This document shows, in pieces, positions 1 to 8,436 of a stretch of DNA of 64,000 nt (within the stretch, counting starts at the first letter, position 1; each line of letters begins with the position of its first letter). The stretch is from Candidatus Saccharicenans sp. Its GTDB lineage: Bacteria > Acidobacteriota > Aminicenantia > Aminicenantales > Saccharicenantaceae. The notes below the pieces were generated by a model. That model worked only from the letters and a program-made list of their open reading frames with translations, searched no databases and had not been told where the DNA came from. The stretch is taken from positions 155,574 to 219,573 of the forward strand of contig JANLFU010000004.1 of assembly GCA_024653215.1 (NCBI GenBank). The letters are read 5' to 3'. A program made the translations under genes and the position numbers.

Positions 1-34
1 ATTATAATTTGTAAACAATTTCCGGGCCGCTAAA

Positions 35-913
35 ATGAGACATCTTCCTTTGAAGAATAAAAAGTATTTTTCCCCTGCCTCCCTGCTACTCATTTTTCTA
101 ATTCTGTTGCTGTCCGGTTGTATTGAAAGGCAGCCAATCAGGGGCCTGGCAGTAAATGCCATTTTTGGGGACCGGGTGCTCACCGATGACCTGGTTACCA
201 GGTTAAAAGTCAAGTATATCACCACCTCCAGTTTCCAGCCTTTTGACAGGGACTTCCGGGTTGTGGCCGTGGCCACCCGGCAGGATAGAGTCCTTTTTAG
301 AGAAAACCTTGAACCGGAGACCCCTCCCCTAAAATGGCAGGCCGGCCGGGTCTACGAGGTTGAAAGATACCTATATTTCCCAGCGATTATCGACCCCTTC
401 AATCCCGGCATGGTTTCTGGCCTGAAAGTAGAATTCAGGATAGTTCTGGAAAATGGCTCGGGGGGTGAACCGATCATTCTTTATTCCAGGATAATCAAGT
501 TGCTGCCGCGCCCGGCTGACTCTCCCGACGTGGTTTTCATGGAAGGCTGGAAAAAGGTCAGCCGGCTTCCGGCCGGTCCCGGTTTGCCTCTTAGCGAATA
601 CTGGACCGGGGAGAGGGCTGTCTGCCTCCTGAAGAATACGGGCCGGCCGGCCATCCTGATGATAAAAGGCAGGAATTATTCAGACCAGGTTGCCGTTTCC
701 CTGTACCTGGATGAAGGCCTGTTTGACGAATTCAAGCTGGGTCCCGGGGAATTCCGAAAAATCTACCCCATCGGTCCGTTCCCGACGGCTTCCGACCCGG
801 AGTTGCGCCTGACGATTGCGGTGGATAGGACCATTCCCCTCAACAAGGTCTACCCGGACTCCGCTGAAAGCAGTCCCGTTGGGCTCAAGATTGAAAAGGT
901 CTATTTCCGCTGA
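35..913 (+). CDS. Putative lipoprotein of unknown function
   Basis: I do not recognise a family. The 292-residue product begins with a basic stretch, a hydrophobic segment (about residues 15-28) and a lipobox ending LLSGC, so Cys29 should be the lipidated N-terminus of a mature membrane-anchored protein. The rest looks like beta-rich extracytoplasmic sequence with no obvious catalytic motif. The ATG has no clear Shine-Dalgarno sequence. A TATAAT hexamer at 3-8 could be its -10, but the -35 region lies off the window edge. It ends 9 bp before the convergent gene at 923-1552, so no operon partner is visible here. The reading frame and lipobox are convincing; the function is open. Confidence 0.75.
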   Translation: MRHLPLKNKKYFSPASLLLIFLILLLSGCIERQPIRGLAVNAIFGDRVLTDDLVTRLKVKYITTSSFQPFDRDFRVVAVATRQDRVLFRENLEPETPPLKWQAGRVYEVERYLYFPAIIDPFNPGMVSGLKVEFRIVLENGSGGEPIILYSRIIKLLPRPADSPDVVFMEGWKKVSRLPAGPGLPLSEYWTGERAVCLLKNTGRPAILMIKGRNYSDQVAVSLYLDEGLFDEFKLGPGEFRKIYPIGPFPTASDPELRLTIAVDRTIPLNKVYPDSAESSPVGLKIEKVYFR

Positions 914-922
914 GGCTTGACT

Positions 923-1552
923 TTATTTAATCCAGATGGGCGAAGCCGACTCGCTCTTCTTGCGGTTGATTTGGTTCTCATATTGCTGACGCAGGCGGGC
1001 TTCCTCTTCCTGGGCCTTGGTGAGCTTCTCGTAGGTTTCGCTGATTTGCATCTGGACATAGTCTTTGGATTTCATGTCGGTCTGGCCGTAAAACTCGGCC
1101 CAGAGAGAATTCAGCTTCAGGGTCAACAACTCCACGTATTCTTTAGCTTTCTTCCAGGCTTCTTCCAGGGAGCCGCCACTGACATCCTGTGCCCCGGCCG
1201 TTCCCGGGAAAATGCCGCCTGAACCCTGGGGTGGATTTTCCACGTTGACCCGGTGAACGGTGGCGGGGGTTGACTGCTGTGAGCCGGATACCTGTTGCCC
1301 GGCTGGCGGGAAAGTGGCTTCAGCCCCGGCCGTTTCCAGGGTTTGAGGTGGGAGGGTCAGCGCTTCGGTCTTGGTCAGCTTCTCCAGGTCTTTATTGGTT
1401 ACCACCCGGACTTTCTTGTCCTTGAGACTTTCCCGTCTTTCCCGCTCTTTTCTGGCCAGCTCGGCCAGGTTTTCCTCCTGGGCCAGGGCCATGGTCAGCC
1501 CGCAGAAGCTGATGGACAGAAAAATAGAAATTATCTTCTTGAGCAATTTCAT
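923..1552 (-). CDS. Secreted charged/coiled-coil protein, unknown function
   Basis: A 209-residue protein with an N-terminal signal peptide (KLLKKIISIFL..., cleavage probably after the ALA near residue 24). A highly charged segment follows (RKERERRESLKDKKVRVV), then a Pro/Gly/Ser/Thr-rich linker around residues 65-120. The C-terminal helix is rich in Glu, Lys and Gln and is probably a coiled coil (residues 130-200). I recognise no enzyme motif; a periplasmic structural or adaptor role is possible. A near-consensus promoter ends 11 bp before the ATG, and GAGG lies between the promoter and the start. It is transcribed separately from comEC, which lies 294 bp upstream on the same strand. Confidence 0.7.
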   Translation of the reverse strand: MKLLKKIISIFLSISFCGLTMALAQEENLAELARKERERRESLKDKKVRVVTNKDLEKLTKTEALTLPPQTLETAGAEATFPPAGQQVSGSQQSTPATVHRVNVENPPQGSGGIFPGTAGAQDVSGGSLEEAWKKAKEYVELLTLKLNSLWAEFYGQTDMKSKDYVQMQISETYEKLTKAQEEEARLRQQYENQINRKKSESASPIWIK

Positions 1553-1563
1553 CCCTCAATATA

Positions 1564-1592
1564 ATAATACAGCCCCAGGTTAAGCCTGTCAA
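1564..1592 (-). promoter_or_regulatory. Sigma-70-type promoter for the 923-1552 gene
   Basis: Read on the minus strand, TTGACA (1592-1587) is followed by a 17-nt spacer and TATTAT (1569-1564). This matches the housekeeping consensus at 11 of 12 positions with ideal spacing. The start codon is at 1552, so the expected start site leaves a leader of only about 4-5 nt. Confidence 0.6.
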
Positions 1593-1712
1593 ACTGACCG
1601 TCAACAGGCTTCGGGTCATATTTCGGAACCTAGTTATAGGGGGAGCCCTGCTTATTCCTGTCGCCCCGGGCCTGACGGTAGCTTATAGGGCACGAATTGT
1701 GTTTCAGGATTT

Positions 1713-1733
1713 CGGGCAGGCCCGTGTTTTTTT
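1713..1733 (+). terminator. Orphan terminator-like hairpin
   Basis: CGGG CAGG CCCG (1713-1724) is followed by TG and seven T residues (1727-1733), the layout of an intrinsic terminator on the plus strand. The stem is only 4-5 bp. No plus-strand gene ends here: the nearest, 35-913, stops 800 bp upstream and has a minus-strand gene in between. It may end a short unannotated RNA in the 1553-1733 interval, or be fortuitous. Confidence 0.3.
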
Positions 1734-1846
1734 GAGCAAAGCAATAGGTATCAACACTACCTTAGGGAGAAGGGTTGAACGGGCATATGGGCAAATTATC
1801 GATATGAATGGAAAGAAAAATTCACCGGTCAGGAGAAATCGGGGGA

Positions 1847-4231
1847 TCAGTTCATTCCGGCGGCAGCCGTCCTGATGACAAGGCCAGAGGCCCCCTGCTC
1901 AAACCTGACCGCCCCGTCCCGGTCAATTCTCAAGACTTCAATTCCCGCTGCTTCCAGTCTTTCCAGGACCTCGAGGTCGGGAAAGCCGTAGACGTTGTTT
2001 CTGCCGGCCGTGATCACGGCCCAGCGCGGGGACACTGCTTCCAGGAAGGTGGGGCTGGCGGAGGAACGACTGCCATGATGGGGAACTTTGAGGACGGTGG
2101 CTTCTAATTTTCCTGGCCACAGGCGGACCAGGTAATCTTCGACCGGAGCAGTGATGTCGGCTGCCAAGAGAAACGATTGTTCTGCGCAGTCCAACTTCAG
2201 GATCACCGACAGGTCATTCCCGGGATGGAAAAGGGCCTCGGCCTGTTCATCGGGATAGAGCACCTCAACCCGGCAGCCGTCTATCACCTGGCTGAGACCC
2301 GCCCTCAGCATTTTTTTCCTGGTTTTCCGGGAAAGAACCCGGTTAATTTCTTCTGACAGGCGGTTCCCCTTTTCCTCCACGGACCAGAATTCCCCGACCC
2401 GAAAATTTCGGGCCAGGGCCGGCAGTCCACCGGCATGGTCCGGGTGAAAATGGCTGCAGACCAGGTAGTCAATCTTCTTATAACCGCGGTGCCAGAGGTA
2501 GGGTGAAACCAGGCTTTCGCCCGGGTCAAAGCTGCCCTGGACAAAACCCCCAGCATCGATGACCATCACCCGGCTGCCTGGAAACTCCACCACCAGGGAA
2601 TCTCCCTGCCCGACATCCATGAAGGTTACGGTTAGCCTCTCGTTGTGGGGTCGAAAAGGATAGATGATCATCACTAAGAAAAAAACAGACAGCCCGGCTG
2701 CCGTTAAGAGTTTCTGATAGCGGAAGCGGGGTTTTGCCAGGAGCAACAGCAGGCACAGGTAAAACCCGATGACCACCATCGTTGGGGGTGACGGGAGTCG
2801 GTAGGAAAGAGAGTTAAAGGGTTCGAGCCAGGCAGCCACCCAGGAAAAAAATCTTATCAGGTACTTAAGGACAAATGACAGGAGGTGGCCGGCTGCTGGC
2901 AGCATAAGGTTCACCGCCAGGTAGATGTAGCCGACAGCCATGATGAGTCCCATGAGCGGAGCCGCCGGCAGGTTAAGAATAAGGGAAGCGAAGGTCACCC
3001 GGTTAAAATTACTGATTATGACCGGCATGGTGCCGGCCACGGCGGCCAGAGACATGGCTGTCATCTCGGAAACCCGGAAAGGCAACTTCGGCAACACCTT
3101 GAAGATCGGTTTGAAGAACAGCACCAGGCTCAGGGTGGCCAGGAAGGTCAGCTGGAAGCCGACATCTTCCAGGCTGAACGGATTTATCACCAGGAGCACC
3201 AGTGCCGACAGGGCCAGGGTGTTGAGAAGGTTGGTGTCGGCCGAGATTAACTTGCCCAGCAGGAAAAGAGAAGTCATGATGACCGCCCGGAATACCGAGG
3301 GCTGACCCTCGACCAGGAAGGCATAAAAGATGAGCACGGCCAGCAGGATGAGCTGGATGGTCCTCTTCCTGGTGATGAACAGACCGAGGAAAGAATAAAA
3401 CAAGAGACTGACCACGGCCACGTGCGCCCCGGAAATGGCCAGCAGGTGATAGAGCCCGGTCTTCTGAAATTGCCGGTCGGTTTCCGGGTCGAGTCGTCCG
3501 TCGGCTCCCAGGAGCAGGGCTTCCAGCACCGCCCCCTCGGCCGCCAGGGTGAAGCGGTCCGGGCCGGGAAAGTCTTTTTCTATTCCCTTTTGCAGTTTTC
3601 TTCTCAGGCCGGAAAAAAAGCCGGCGGGGGTATGGTTTTTCTGGTTTATCTTCTTGATGAGCAGCGGGCTCTTGGCAAAGGCCCGGGCCTGGATTCGCTG
3701 GCTGCGCAGGTAACGCGGCATGAAATCAGGAAAAAAATTTCTGAAGGTATCTTCCGGACTCAGGGTGGCTGAGAATTCTACCCGGTCTCCGGCCAGAAGC
3801 TCGAGCGGCTCCTGGCTGGTTGAGGAGTGAGCCACGGTCAGCCGGAGTTGGCCTTTTATCCTTTTTTCCACACCGGCCAGCCGGACCTGTTCAACCCCGA
3901 TTATCAGAATATCGCGGTCGGTTCTTCGTTCGGGTGAGCGGAGAACCCGGCCCTTGAAATCAAGATAGCCTTCTACGCTGAGCTGCCTCAGCTCGTTATT
4001 CTGGTGCCGGCTGTATTCCAGGCTGCAGAGGCTGAACCCGGCCAGGAAAAAACCGGCCAGTATCAACCAGAAAGCAGCGCGTTCTTTCTTGAAGCCATAT
4101 CCGAACCAGCCGGCGGCGATGGTAATTCCTGTAAGCAGCGCCAGCTGCCAGGAGTAAACTGCCTTCAAGACAATGGAAAATAAAATGCCGGCGATGAAAC
4201 TGATAGCCGGTATCAGCAGGGGAGCGGGCAT
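1847..4231 (-). CDS. comEC: ComEC/Rec2 DNA-uptake channel protein
   Basis: A 794-residue polytopic inner-membrane protein that should form the channel carrying single-stranded DNA into the cytoplasm during transformation. The N-terminal part has several hydrophobic helices and an OB-like soluble segment. The middle is the competence domain with many membrane spans, including the family-type stretch HLLAISGAHVAVVS near residue 260. The C-terminal part is a metallo-beta-lactamase-like domain with HFHPDHAGG and HHGSRSS metal-binding motifs. Length matches the full three-domain form. The ATG lies 3 nt after the stop of the M20 amidohydrolase, so translational coupling is likely. No other competence gene is visible in the window. 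Confidence 0.95.
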   Translation of the reverse strand: MPAPLLIPAISFIAGILFSIVLKAVYSWQLALLTGITIAAGWFGYGFKKERAAFWLILAGFFLAGFSLCSLEYSRHQNNELRQLSVEGYLDFKGRVLRSPERRTDRDILIIGVEQVRLAGVEKRIKGQLRLTVAHSSTSQEPLELLAGDRVEFSATLSPEDTFRNFFPDFMPRYLRSQRIQARAFAKSPLLIKKINQKNHTPAGFFSGLRRKLQKGIEKDFPGPDRFTLAAEGAVLEALLLGADGRLDPETDRQFQKTGLYHLLAISGAHVAVVSLLFYSFLGLFITRKRTIQLILLAVLIFYAFLVEGQPSVFRAVIMTSLFLLGKLISADTNLLNTLALSALVLLVINPFSLEDVGFQLTFLATLSLVLFFKPIFKVLPKLPFRVSEMTAMSLAAVAGTMPVIISNFNRVTFASLILNLPAAPLMGLIMAVGYIYLAVNLMLPAAGHLLSFVLKYLIRFFSWVAAWLEPFNSLSYRLPSPPTMVVIGFYLCLLLLLAKPRFRYQKLLTAAGLSVFFLVMIIYPFRPHNERLTVTFMDVGQGDSLVVEFPGSRVMVIDAGGFVQGSFDPGESLVSPYLWHRGYKKIDYLVCSHFHPDHAGGLPALARNFRVGEFWSVEEKGNRLSEEINRVLSRKTRKKMLRAGLSQVIDGCRVEVLYPDEQAEALFHPGNDLSVILKLDCAEQSFLLAADITAPVEDYLVRLWPGKLEATVLKVPHHGSRSSASPTFLEAVSPRWAVITAGRNNVYGFPDLEVLERLEAAGIEVLRIDRDGAVRFEQGASGLVIRTAAAGMN

Positions 4232-4234
4232 TTA

Positions 4235-5581
4235 CTATTTGATGGCAGCCGCGCGGTCGGTGCCTTTTAGAGAAGCCTGCTGTTCCAGGGCGCTCAGGAC
4301 CAGGTGGCACATGGCCTTGATGCCCACCGGTATAGCTCTCTCGTCCGGGTTGAAATAAGGACTGTGAAGCGGCGCGGCGCTGGCCTGGCCCGGGCTCCTG
4401 ACCCCGAGCAGGTACATGAAGGCTGGAACCCTTTCGGCCAGCAGGGCAAAGTCTTCGGCCACCATCTGGGGTCTGACCGGTATCACCTGGCCGGGGCCGA
4501 GGGCGTTTTCCAGGACCGGGACCATGGCCTGGACCAGGTCCGGGTGGTTGTAAACCGGGGGCGTGCCCTTTTCATACTTGAAGCTGTAGCTGGCACCGTA
4601 GCTTCCGGTTACACCCCTGATGATATTTTCCATGAGAACCGGCATCCTGTCCCGGACCTTGTCATTCAGGGTGCGGACCGTGCCCTCCATTTCCACCTTC
4701 TCGGCTATGATATTGGCCTTGGTGCCACCCTGGATTTTTCCGATGGTGATGACGGCCGGTTCGGTCGGGTCGATGGCCCGGCTGACGATGGTCTGCAGGT
4801 TGGTGATGACTTCGGCTGCCAGCACCACGGCATCAATTCCTTCCTGGGGTCTGGCCGCGTGAGCACTCTTGCCCTCAATGGTTATGACGAAATTATCCGA
4901 ACTGGCCATCAGATAACCGGCAGCATAACCGGCTTCGCCCACTTTCAGTTCAGGCCAGACGTGGAGGGCGAAGATGGCCCGGACGGCTGGGTTATCCAGG
5001 ACACCCTCCTTTATCATCAGGGCAGCTCCGCCTTCCTGGCCGGCAGGCAGGCCTTCTTCGGCCGGCTGGAAGATGAACTTAACATTGCCCCGGATCCTGT
5101 CCTTCATTTTTGATAGAACGGCAGCCGTGCCCAGGGCAATGGTGGTATGGAAATCGTGCCCGCAGGCATGCATCACCCCCGGGTTGAGCGAACGGTAAGG
5201 GAAAGTGTTCAGTTCCTGGATGGGCAGGGCATCCAGGTCGGCCCGGATGGCCACGGTAGGTCCGCTCAGGGCTCCCCTTAACAGGCCGACCACTCCGGTT
5301 CCGGCCACCCCGGTTTTAACTTCCAGTCCGAGGGAGGTCAACTTGCTGGCCACCAGTTTGGATGTTTCAAACTCGCGGTTGCCGAGCTCGGGATTCATGT
5401 GCAGGAAACGCCGGACCTTGATCATCTCGGCCCGGTTTTTCTCTATCTCCTGGTCAATGGCCTGGGCCAATTTCTGGTCGATATCGGTCTGGGTCTGGGT
5501 CTGGGCCTGGGCCTGGAAAGGCCAGATAATTAACCATGCCAGCAAGCAACCGGATATAAACTTTGCGGTCCTGCTCATCAT
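4235..5581 (-). CDS. Exported M20-family amidohydrolase
   Basis: A zinc-dependent amidohydrolase or peptidase of the N-acyl-amino-acid / hippurate hydrolase group, 448 residues from the chosen ATG. A signal peptide (hydrophobic core LLAWLIIWPF, AQA cleavage site) sends it across the inner membrane. The family metal-binding signatures are present: HACGHD near residue 140 and PAEEG about 35 residues later, followed by the dimerisation domain and a C-terminal His-containing segment. I chose ATG 5581 because AAGGGGG lies 9 nt upstream; an in-frame GTG at 5587 would add two residues. A hexanucleotide repeat encodes a Gln-Ala/Gln-Thr run at the signal cleavage site. The substrate cannot be told from sequence. 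Confidence 0.9.
   Translation of the reverse strand: MMSRTAKFISGCLLAWLIIWPFQAQAQTQTQTDIDQKLAQAIDQEIEKNRAEMIKVRRFLHMNPELGNREFETSKLVASKLTSLGLEVKTGVAGTGVVGLLRGALSGPTVAIRADLDALPIQELNTFPYRSLNPGVMHACGHDFHTTIALGTAAVLSKMKDRIRGNVKFIFQPAEEGLPAGQEGGAALMIKEGVLDNPAVRAIFALHVWPELKVGEAGYAAGYLMASSDNFVITIEGKSAHAARPQEGIDAVVLAAEVITNLQTIVSRAIDPTEPAVITIGKIQGGTKANIIAEKVEMEGTVRTLNDKVRDRMPVLMENIIRGVTGSYGASYSFKYEKGTPPVYNHPDLVQAMVPVLENALGPGQVIPVRPQMVAEDFALLAERVPAFMYLLGVRSPGQASAAPLHSPYFNPDERAIPVGIKAMCHLVLSALEQQASLKGTDRAAAIK
5486..5515. repeat. Hexanucleotide repeat, five units
   Basis: Three GGTCTG units followed by two GGCCTG units lie in tandem inside the amidohydrolase gene. On the coding strand they give an alternating Gln-Ala/Gln-Thr run right at the signal-peptide cleavage region. 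Unit changes keep the reading frame, so copy number could vary without breaking the gene. Confidence 0.8.
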
Positions 5582-5632
5582 GAGCACCTGCCCCCTTATT
5601 GGTGATACAGTCAGGTTAAAAAAATTTATTTG

Positions 5633-5959
5633 TTATTTTTCGGTGTCCAGGTCTTCCGGGAACTCGGGTTCCTTTCTGACATATTCACCCTTTTTCTTTT
5701 CGATGAATTCCTTTATGGCTTCGATTCCCTCTTCGGCTTTTTCTTTGGCAATCTTAACACCTTTTTCCGCTTCCCGGGCCACCCTCTGGTAACCTTCGGC
5801 CGCCAGTTGCTGGCCTTTCTTGGCCTGTTCTTTAATCTTCTGCCTGGTTTCCTTACCGCTGGCCGGGGCAAACAGAATTCCCAGGATAAAGCCAGTGGCT
5901 GCGCCGGCCATGAAGGTCAGCAGATAGTCGACGAAAGAGGACCCTTTGTTATCTGACAT
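5633..5959 (-). CDS. YtxH-domain membrane protein
   Basis: A 108-residue small membrane protein. Residues 8-30 form a glycine-rich transmembrane helix (TFMAGAATGFILGILFAPASG), the hallmark of the YtxH family. A lysine/glutamate-rich amphipathic helix follows and ends in DTEK. The start is well supported by AAGGAG 7 nt before the ATG. It overlaps the upstream DUF948-like gene by 11 bp, so the two are probably made together. YtxH proteins are associated with stress and the envelope, but the biochemical role is unknown. Confidence 0.85.
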   Translation of the reverse strand: MSDNKGSSFVDYLLTFMAGAATGFILGILFAPASGKETRQKIKEQAKKGQQLAAEGYQRVAREAEKGVKIAKEKAEEGIEAIKEFIEKKKGEYVRKEPEFPEDLDTEK

Positions 5960-6320
5960 TTTTCTTCTCCTTTCTTTTTTTCATTAGCTGCCAACCAAAG
6001 CGCAGCAGGGGAAAGAGAACCGGCCAGAAGCGCGAGGCCGGCCTGACCAGCCTGGTGGTCATGAACATGGAAAGTTCCGACAGCCCGGACAGGGTCTTTC
6101 GGGTTGAGTCAATTATGACCCCGGCCTCATCCAGGCGACGGTCGATCTTGTCCTCGATTCTTTCCAGCTTATGCAAGACCAGCTGCAGGTCCTGGAATGA
6201 TTTTTCCGCTTCCCTGGCCGTCCGCCTGAGCTGGGCCAGGAACAGAACCAGGAATACCACCAGCACCGCTGCAGCCACAGTCAGGATCAGGAACAGAACC
6301 TGGTTGAAAGTCAGCAGCAT
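5949..6320 (-). CDS. DUF948-like membrane protein
   Basis: A 123-residue protein with one N-terminal transmembrane helix (about residues 8-30), a charged coiled-coil section (ARAEKSFQDL-like through IEDKIDRRL) and a basic C-terminus (KKRKEKKN). This layout, directly before a YtxH gene, is typical of DUF948 proteins. There is no Shine-Dalgarno sequence before the ATG. A TTGACA / TAATGT promoter ends only 9 nt upstream of the start, suggesting a leaderless or nearly leaderless message. Function is unknown; a membrane-scaffold role is only a guess. Confidence 0.75.
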   Translation of the reverse strand: MLLTFNQVLFLILTVAAAVLVVFLVLFLAQLRRTAREAEKSFQDLQLVLHKLERIEDKIDRRLDEAGVIIDSTRKTLSGLSELSMFMTTRLVRPASRFWPVLFPLLRFGWQLMKKRKEKKNVR

Positions 6321-6329
6321 GATATCTTT

Positions 6330-6359
6330 ACATTAAGGCAAAACGGACGCGGTTGTCAA
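6330..6359 (-). promoter_or_regulatory. Promoter of the DUF948/YtxH pair
   Basis: On the minus strand TTGACA (6359-6354), an 18-nt spacer and TAATGT (6335-6330). The -10 element lies 9 nt from the ATG at 6320, leaving a leader of about 2-3 nt. Confidence 0.5.
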
Positions 6360-6382
6360 TCTTAAAGAATTAAGGCCAGTGG

Positions 6383-7381
6383 TCAGGAGGAACGCGGGCG
6401 GTTTAATAAGTAGATGAAAAACGGAGCCCCGAAAGCGGCCGTGACGACTCCGACGGGAAGTTCTGAGGGGGTCAGGACCAGCCTGGCCAGGAGGTCGGAG
6501 ACAAGCAGGAACAGTCCGCCGGCCAGGGCCGAATGGAGAAAAAGCTGCCGGTGGTCGGGACCGATGATCAGCCTGACCGCGTGCGGCACAATCAGGCCGA
6601 CAAATCCTATTATTCCCGCCACCGAAACCGAGAAGGAAGCCAGCAACGTGGCCAGGAGCAGGAAGACTCTTCTTACCGACCGGACCGGACAGCCGAGCGA
6701 CCGGGCTGTTTCATCCCCGAGGCTGAGCAAGTTCATATCCCGGGCCAGGTATTGGGAAATCAAAACGGCCAGGACCAGGGCGGCGAGTATCAGCCAGACC
6801 TGCTGCCAGTCAGCCAGGGAAAAGCTACCAAGCAACCAGAAAACGGCCTGTTCATAAGCATCGGCCCGGCGGAAAAGAAGGAAAGAGGTCAGGGCCGAGG
6901 CCAGGGCCCCGGCGGCAATACCGGTCAGCAGCAGGGACTCGGTTGTCTGGAAACGCCGTCTTTCTGAAATCAGGTAAACGCTGCTCACCAGGAGCAAGCT
7001 GAACAAAAGGGCCAGCAGGCTCTGGGCCGATAGGCCGGCCAGGTTGAGGGCCAGGCCCAGTTGCAGGCTCAAAACTGCTCCAAATGAAGCTCCTGATGAT
7101 GCCCCGAGGATAAAAGGGTCAGCCAGCGGGTTTCGAAAATAACCCTGGAGTATGGCCCCTGACAGGGACAGGCAGGCTCCGACCAGATAGGCGAGCAGGG
7201 CCCGGGGCAGGCGAAGACCCAGGATGATATCCGTGAGCTCGCTTTTCCCGGAAGTGATCGCATGGAAAATCTCAGCGAGCGAAGTCTTGACCGGACCGAG
7301 CTTCAATGACAGGAGGAATCCAAGAAGTGTAAGAAGCAGCAGGGCCAGCTGCAACCATCTGAGACGCGAGGTGCTTTTCAT
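6383..7381 (-). CDS. FecCD/BtuC-family ABC importer permease
   Basis: A 332-residue inner-membrane permease of the iron-siderophore / haem / cobalamin family. It shows nine to ten hydrophobic helices and family signatures such as GAxLQGYFRNPLADPFILG (residues 75-95) and GLIVPHAVRLIIG (near residue 270), which contact the ATPase and shape the pore. It is the last gene of a three-gene minus-strand operon and overlaps the binding-protein gene by 4 bp (ATGA). The cargo (iron chelate, haem or vitamin B12) cannot be settled from sequence. Confidence 0.92.
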   Translation of the reverse strand: MKSTSRLRWLQLALLLLTLLGFLLSLKLGPVKTSLAEIFHAITSGKSELTDIILGLRLPRALLAYLVGACLSLSGAILQGYFRNPLADPFILGASSGASFGAVLSLQLGLALNLAGLSAQSLLALLFSLLLVSSVYLISERRRFQTTESLLLTGIAAGALASALTSFLLFRRADAYEQAVFWLLGSFSLADWQQVWLILAALVLAVLISQYLARDMNLLSLGDETARSLGCPVRSVRRVFLLLATLLASFSVSVAGIIGFVGLIVPHAVRLIIGPDHRQLFLHSALAGGLFLLVSDLLARLVLTPSELPVGVVTAAFGAPFFIYLLNRPRSS

Positions 7382-8436
7382 TGCTTTCTAACTTTCGGGT
7401 CAGGATACAGTGTCATGACCAGTTGCCGGTAAGCTTCCACCAGCCGCGGAGCGAACCGGCTGAACAGGTCCTCGTTTAGAAAATAAAAGCGACCAGCGCG
7501 AATTGCTGATATTTTCTGGAACGCCGGCTGCGCAGAAAACCAGGCCCTGGCCCGGTCAAAGTCTTCCCGGCTCCGGCACAGAATAAGAATCAGCTCCGGG
7601 TCGTCCTTAATCAGTTTCTCGCGGTTGTAAACCAGCCAGTTTCCTTTTTGCCCGGAGGCCAGATTATCGGCCCGTGCCCTCTGGAGAAGGTAGCTTAGAT
7701 AACTGTCGCGGCCGCAGGTCCAGAGCCCGGAACCCTGGCCGTACATGGTCAGGAAGACTCTTTTCTCCTGGCCGGAAGGCGGTAGGTCTTTTTCTATGGT
7801 CGCAATTTGCTGCTTGAGAGTGGCGATCAGGCTGGCGGCTCTTTCCTGTCGACAGGTGAGCTGGCCAACCCTGGAGATCAACATGAACAGGTCGTCAAAA
7901 GTCCGTCCCGTGTCGAAAACACAGACTGGAATTTTCTGCTCCCATAGCCTGTCTATCACCCGTCTTGGGTTTCCACGGAATCCCAGCACCAGGTCTGGCT
8001 TCAGGCTGCGAATCTTTTCCAGGTTGAGGTCAACCAGGCCGCCCACAACTTCCCTGTTCCTGGCTTCTTCCGGGTAATCGCAATACCTGGTAACCCCGAT
8101 AATTTCCTGCGACAGGCCGAGGGCAAAAAGGATTTCGGTCAAGTTGGGTGCCAGGGAGACAATCCTCTGGGGACAGGAAGCCAGGCTGATTTTGTGGCCG
8201 AGGTCGTCGCGAAATTCAAGGGCCTGGGCAGCCAGGAATGTGGTCAAGAGCAAGAATGTGGCAACAAGCAGGAAAAACCTTGGCAGTAACCAGATTTTGA
8301 AGCCAGTTTTCCCTGGAAATTTATTTTGCCTGTCAATTGTACTGGGTAACCGGCTCCGGGCTGGGTACCAGTCGGAAATATCCCGGGCTTTGGCGTATGA
8401 AATTTTGCCCGAGACCGCGACCGTCTTTTCCCTCAT
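7378..8436 (-). CDS. BtuF-type periplasmic binding protein of ABC importer
   Basis: The substrate-capturing subunit of the importer, 352 residues as annotated. A helical-backbone binding fold is recognised from RIVSLAPNLTEILFALG (near residue 92) and the following GLVDLNLEKIRSLKPDLVLG. The start shares an ATGA overlap with the ATPase gene, but this leaves an unusual stretch of about 48 mostly polar residues before the hydrophobic signal segment (LLPRFFLLVATFLLLTTFLAAQA). I found no good internal ATG, GTG or TTG start in frame, so the long leader may be real or the true start may use a rare codon. No lipobox is visible. Confidence 0.88.
   Translation of the reverse strand: MREKTVAVSGKISYAKARDISDWYPARSRLPSTIDRQNKFPGKTGFKIWLLPRFFLLVATFLLLTTFLAAQALEFRDDLGHKISLASCPQRIVSLAPNLTEILFALGLSQEIIGVTRYCDYPEEARNREVVGGLVDLNLEKIRSLKPDLVLGFRGNPRRVIDRLWEQKIPVCVFDTGRTFDDLFMLISRVGQLTCRQERAASLIATLKQQIATIEKDLPPSGQEKRVFLTMYGQGSGLWTCGRDSYLSYLLQRARADNLASGQKGNWLVYNREKLIKDDPELILILCRSREDFDRARAWFSAQPAFQKISAIRAGRFYFLNEDLFSRFAPRLVEAYRQLVMTLYPDPKVRKQ

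Noticed and set aside
1553-1846. Possible 6S RNA or riboswitch in the comEC-downstream gap
   Set aside because: No open-bubble architecture or known conserved core could be recognised; only the promoter and a weak hairpin are supported.
4304-5113. 269-residue open frame antisense to the amidohydrolase gene
   Set aside because: Composition (Gly/His/Asp rich) is that of a reverse-strand shadow; the opposite frame has clear M20 motifs.
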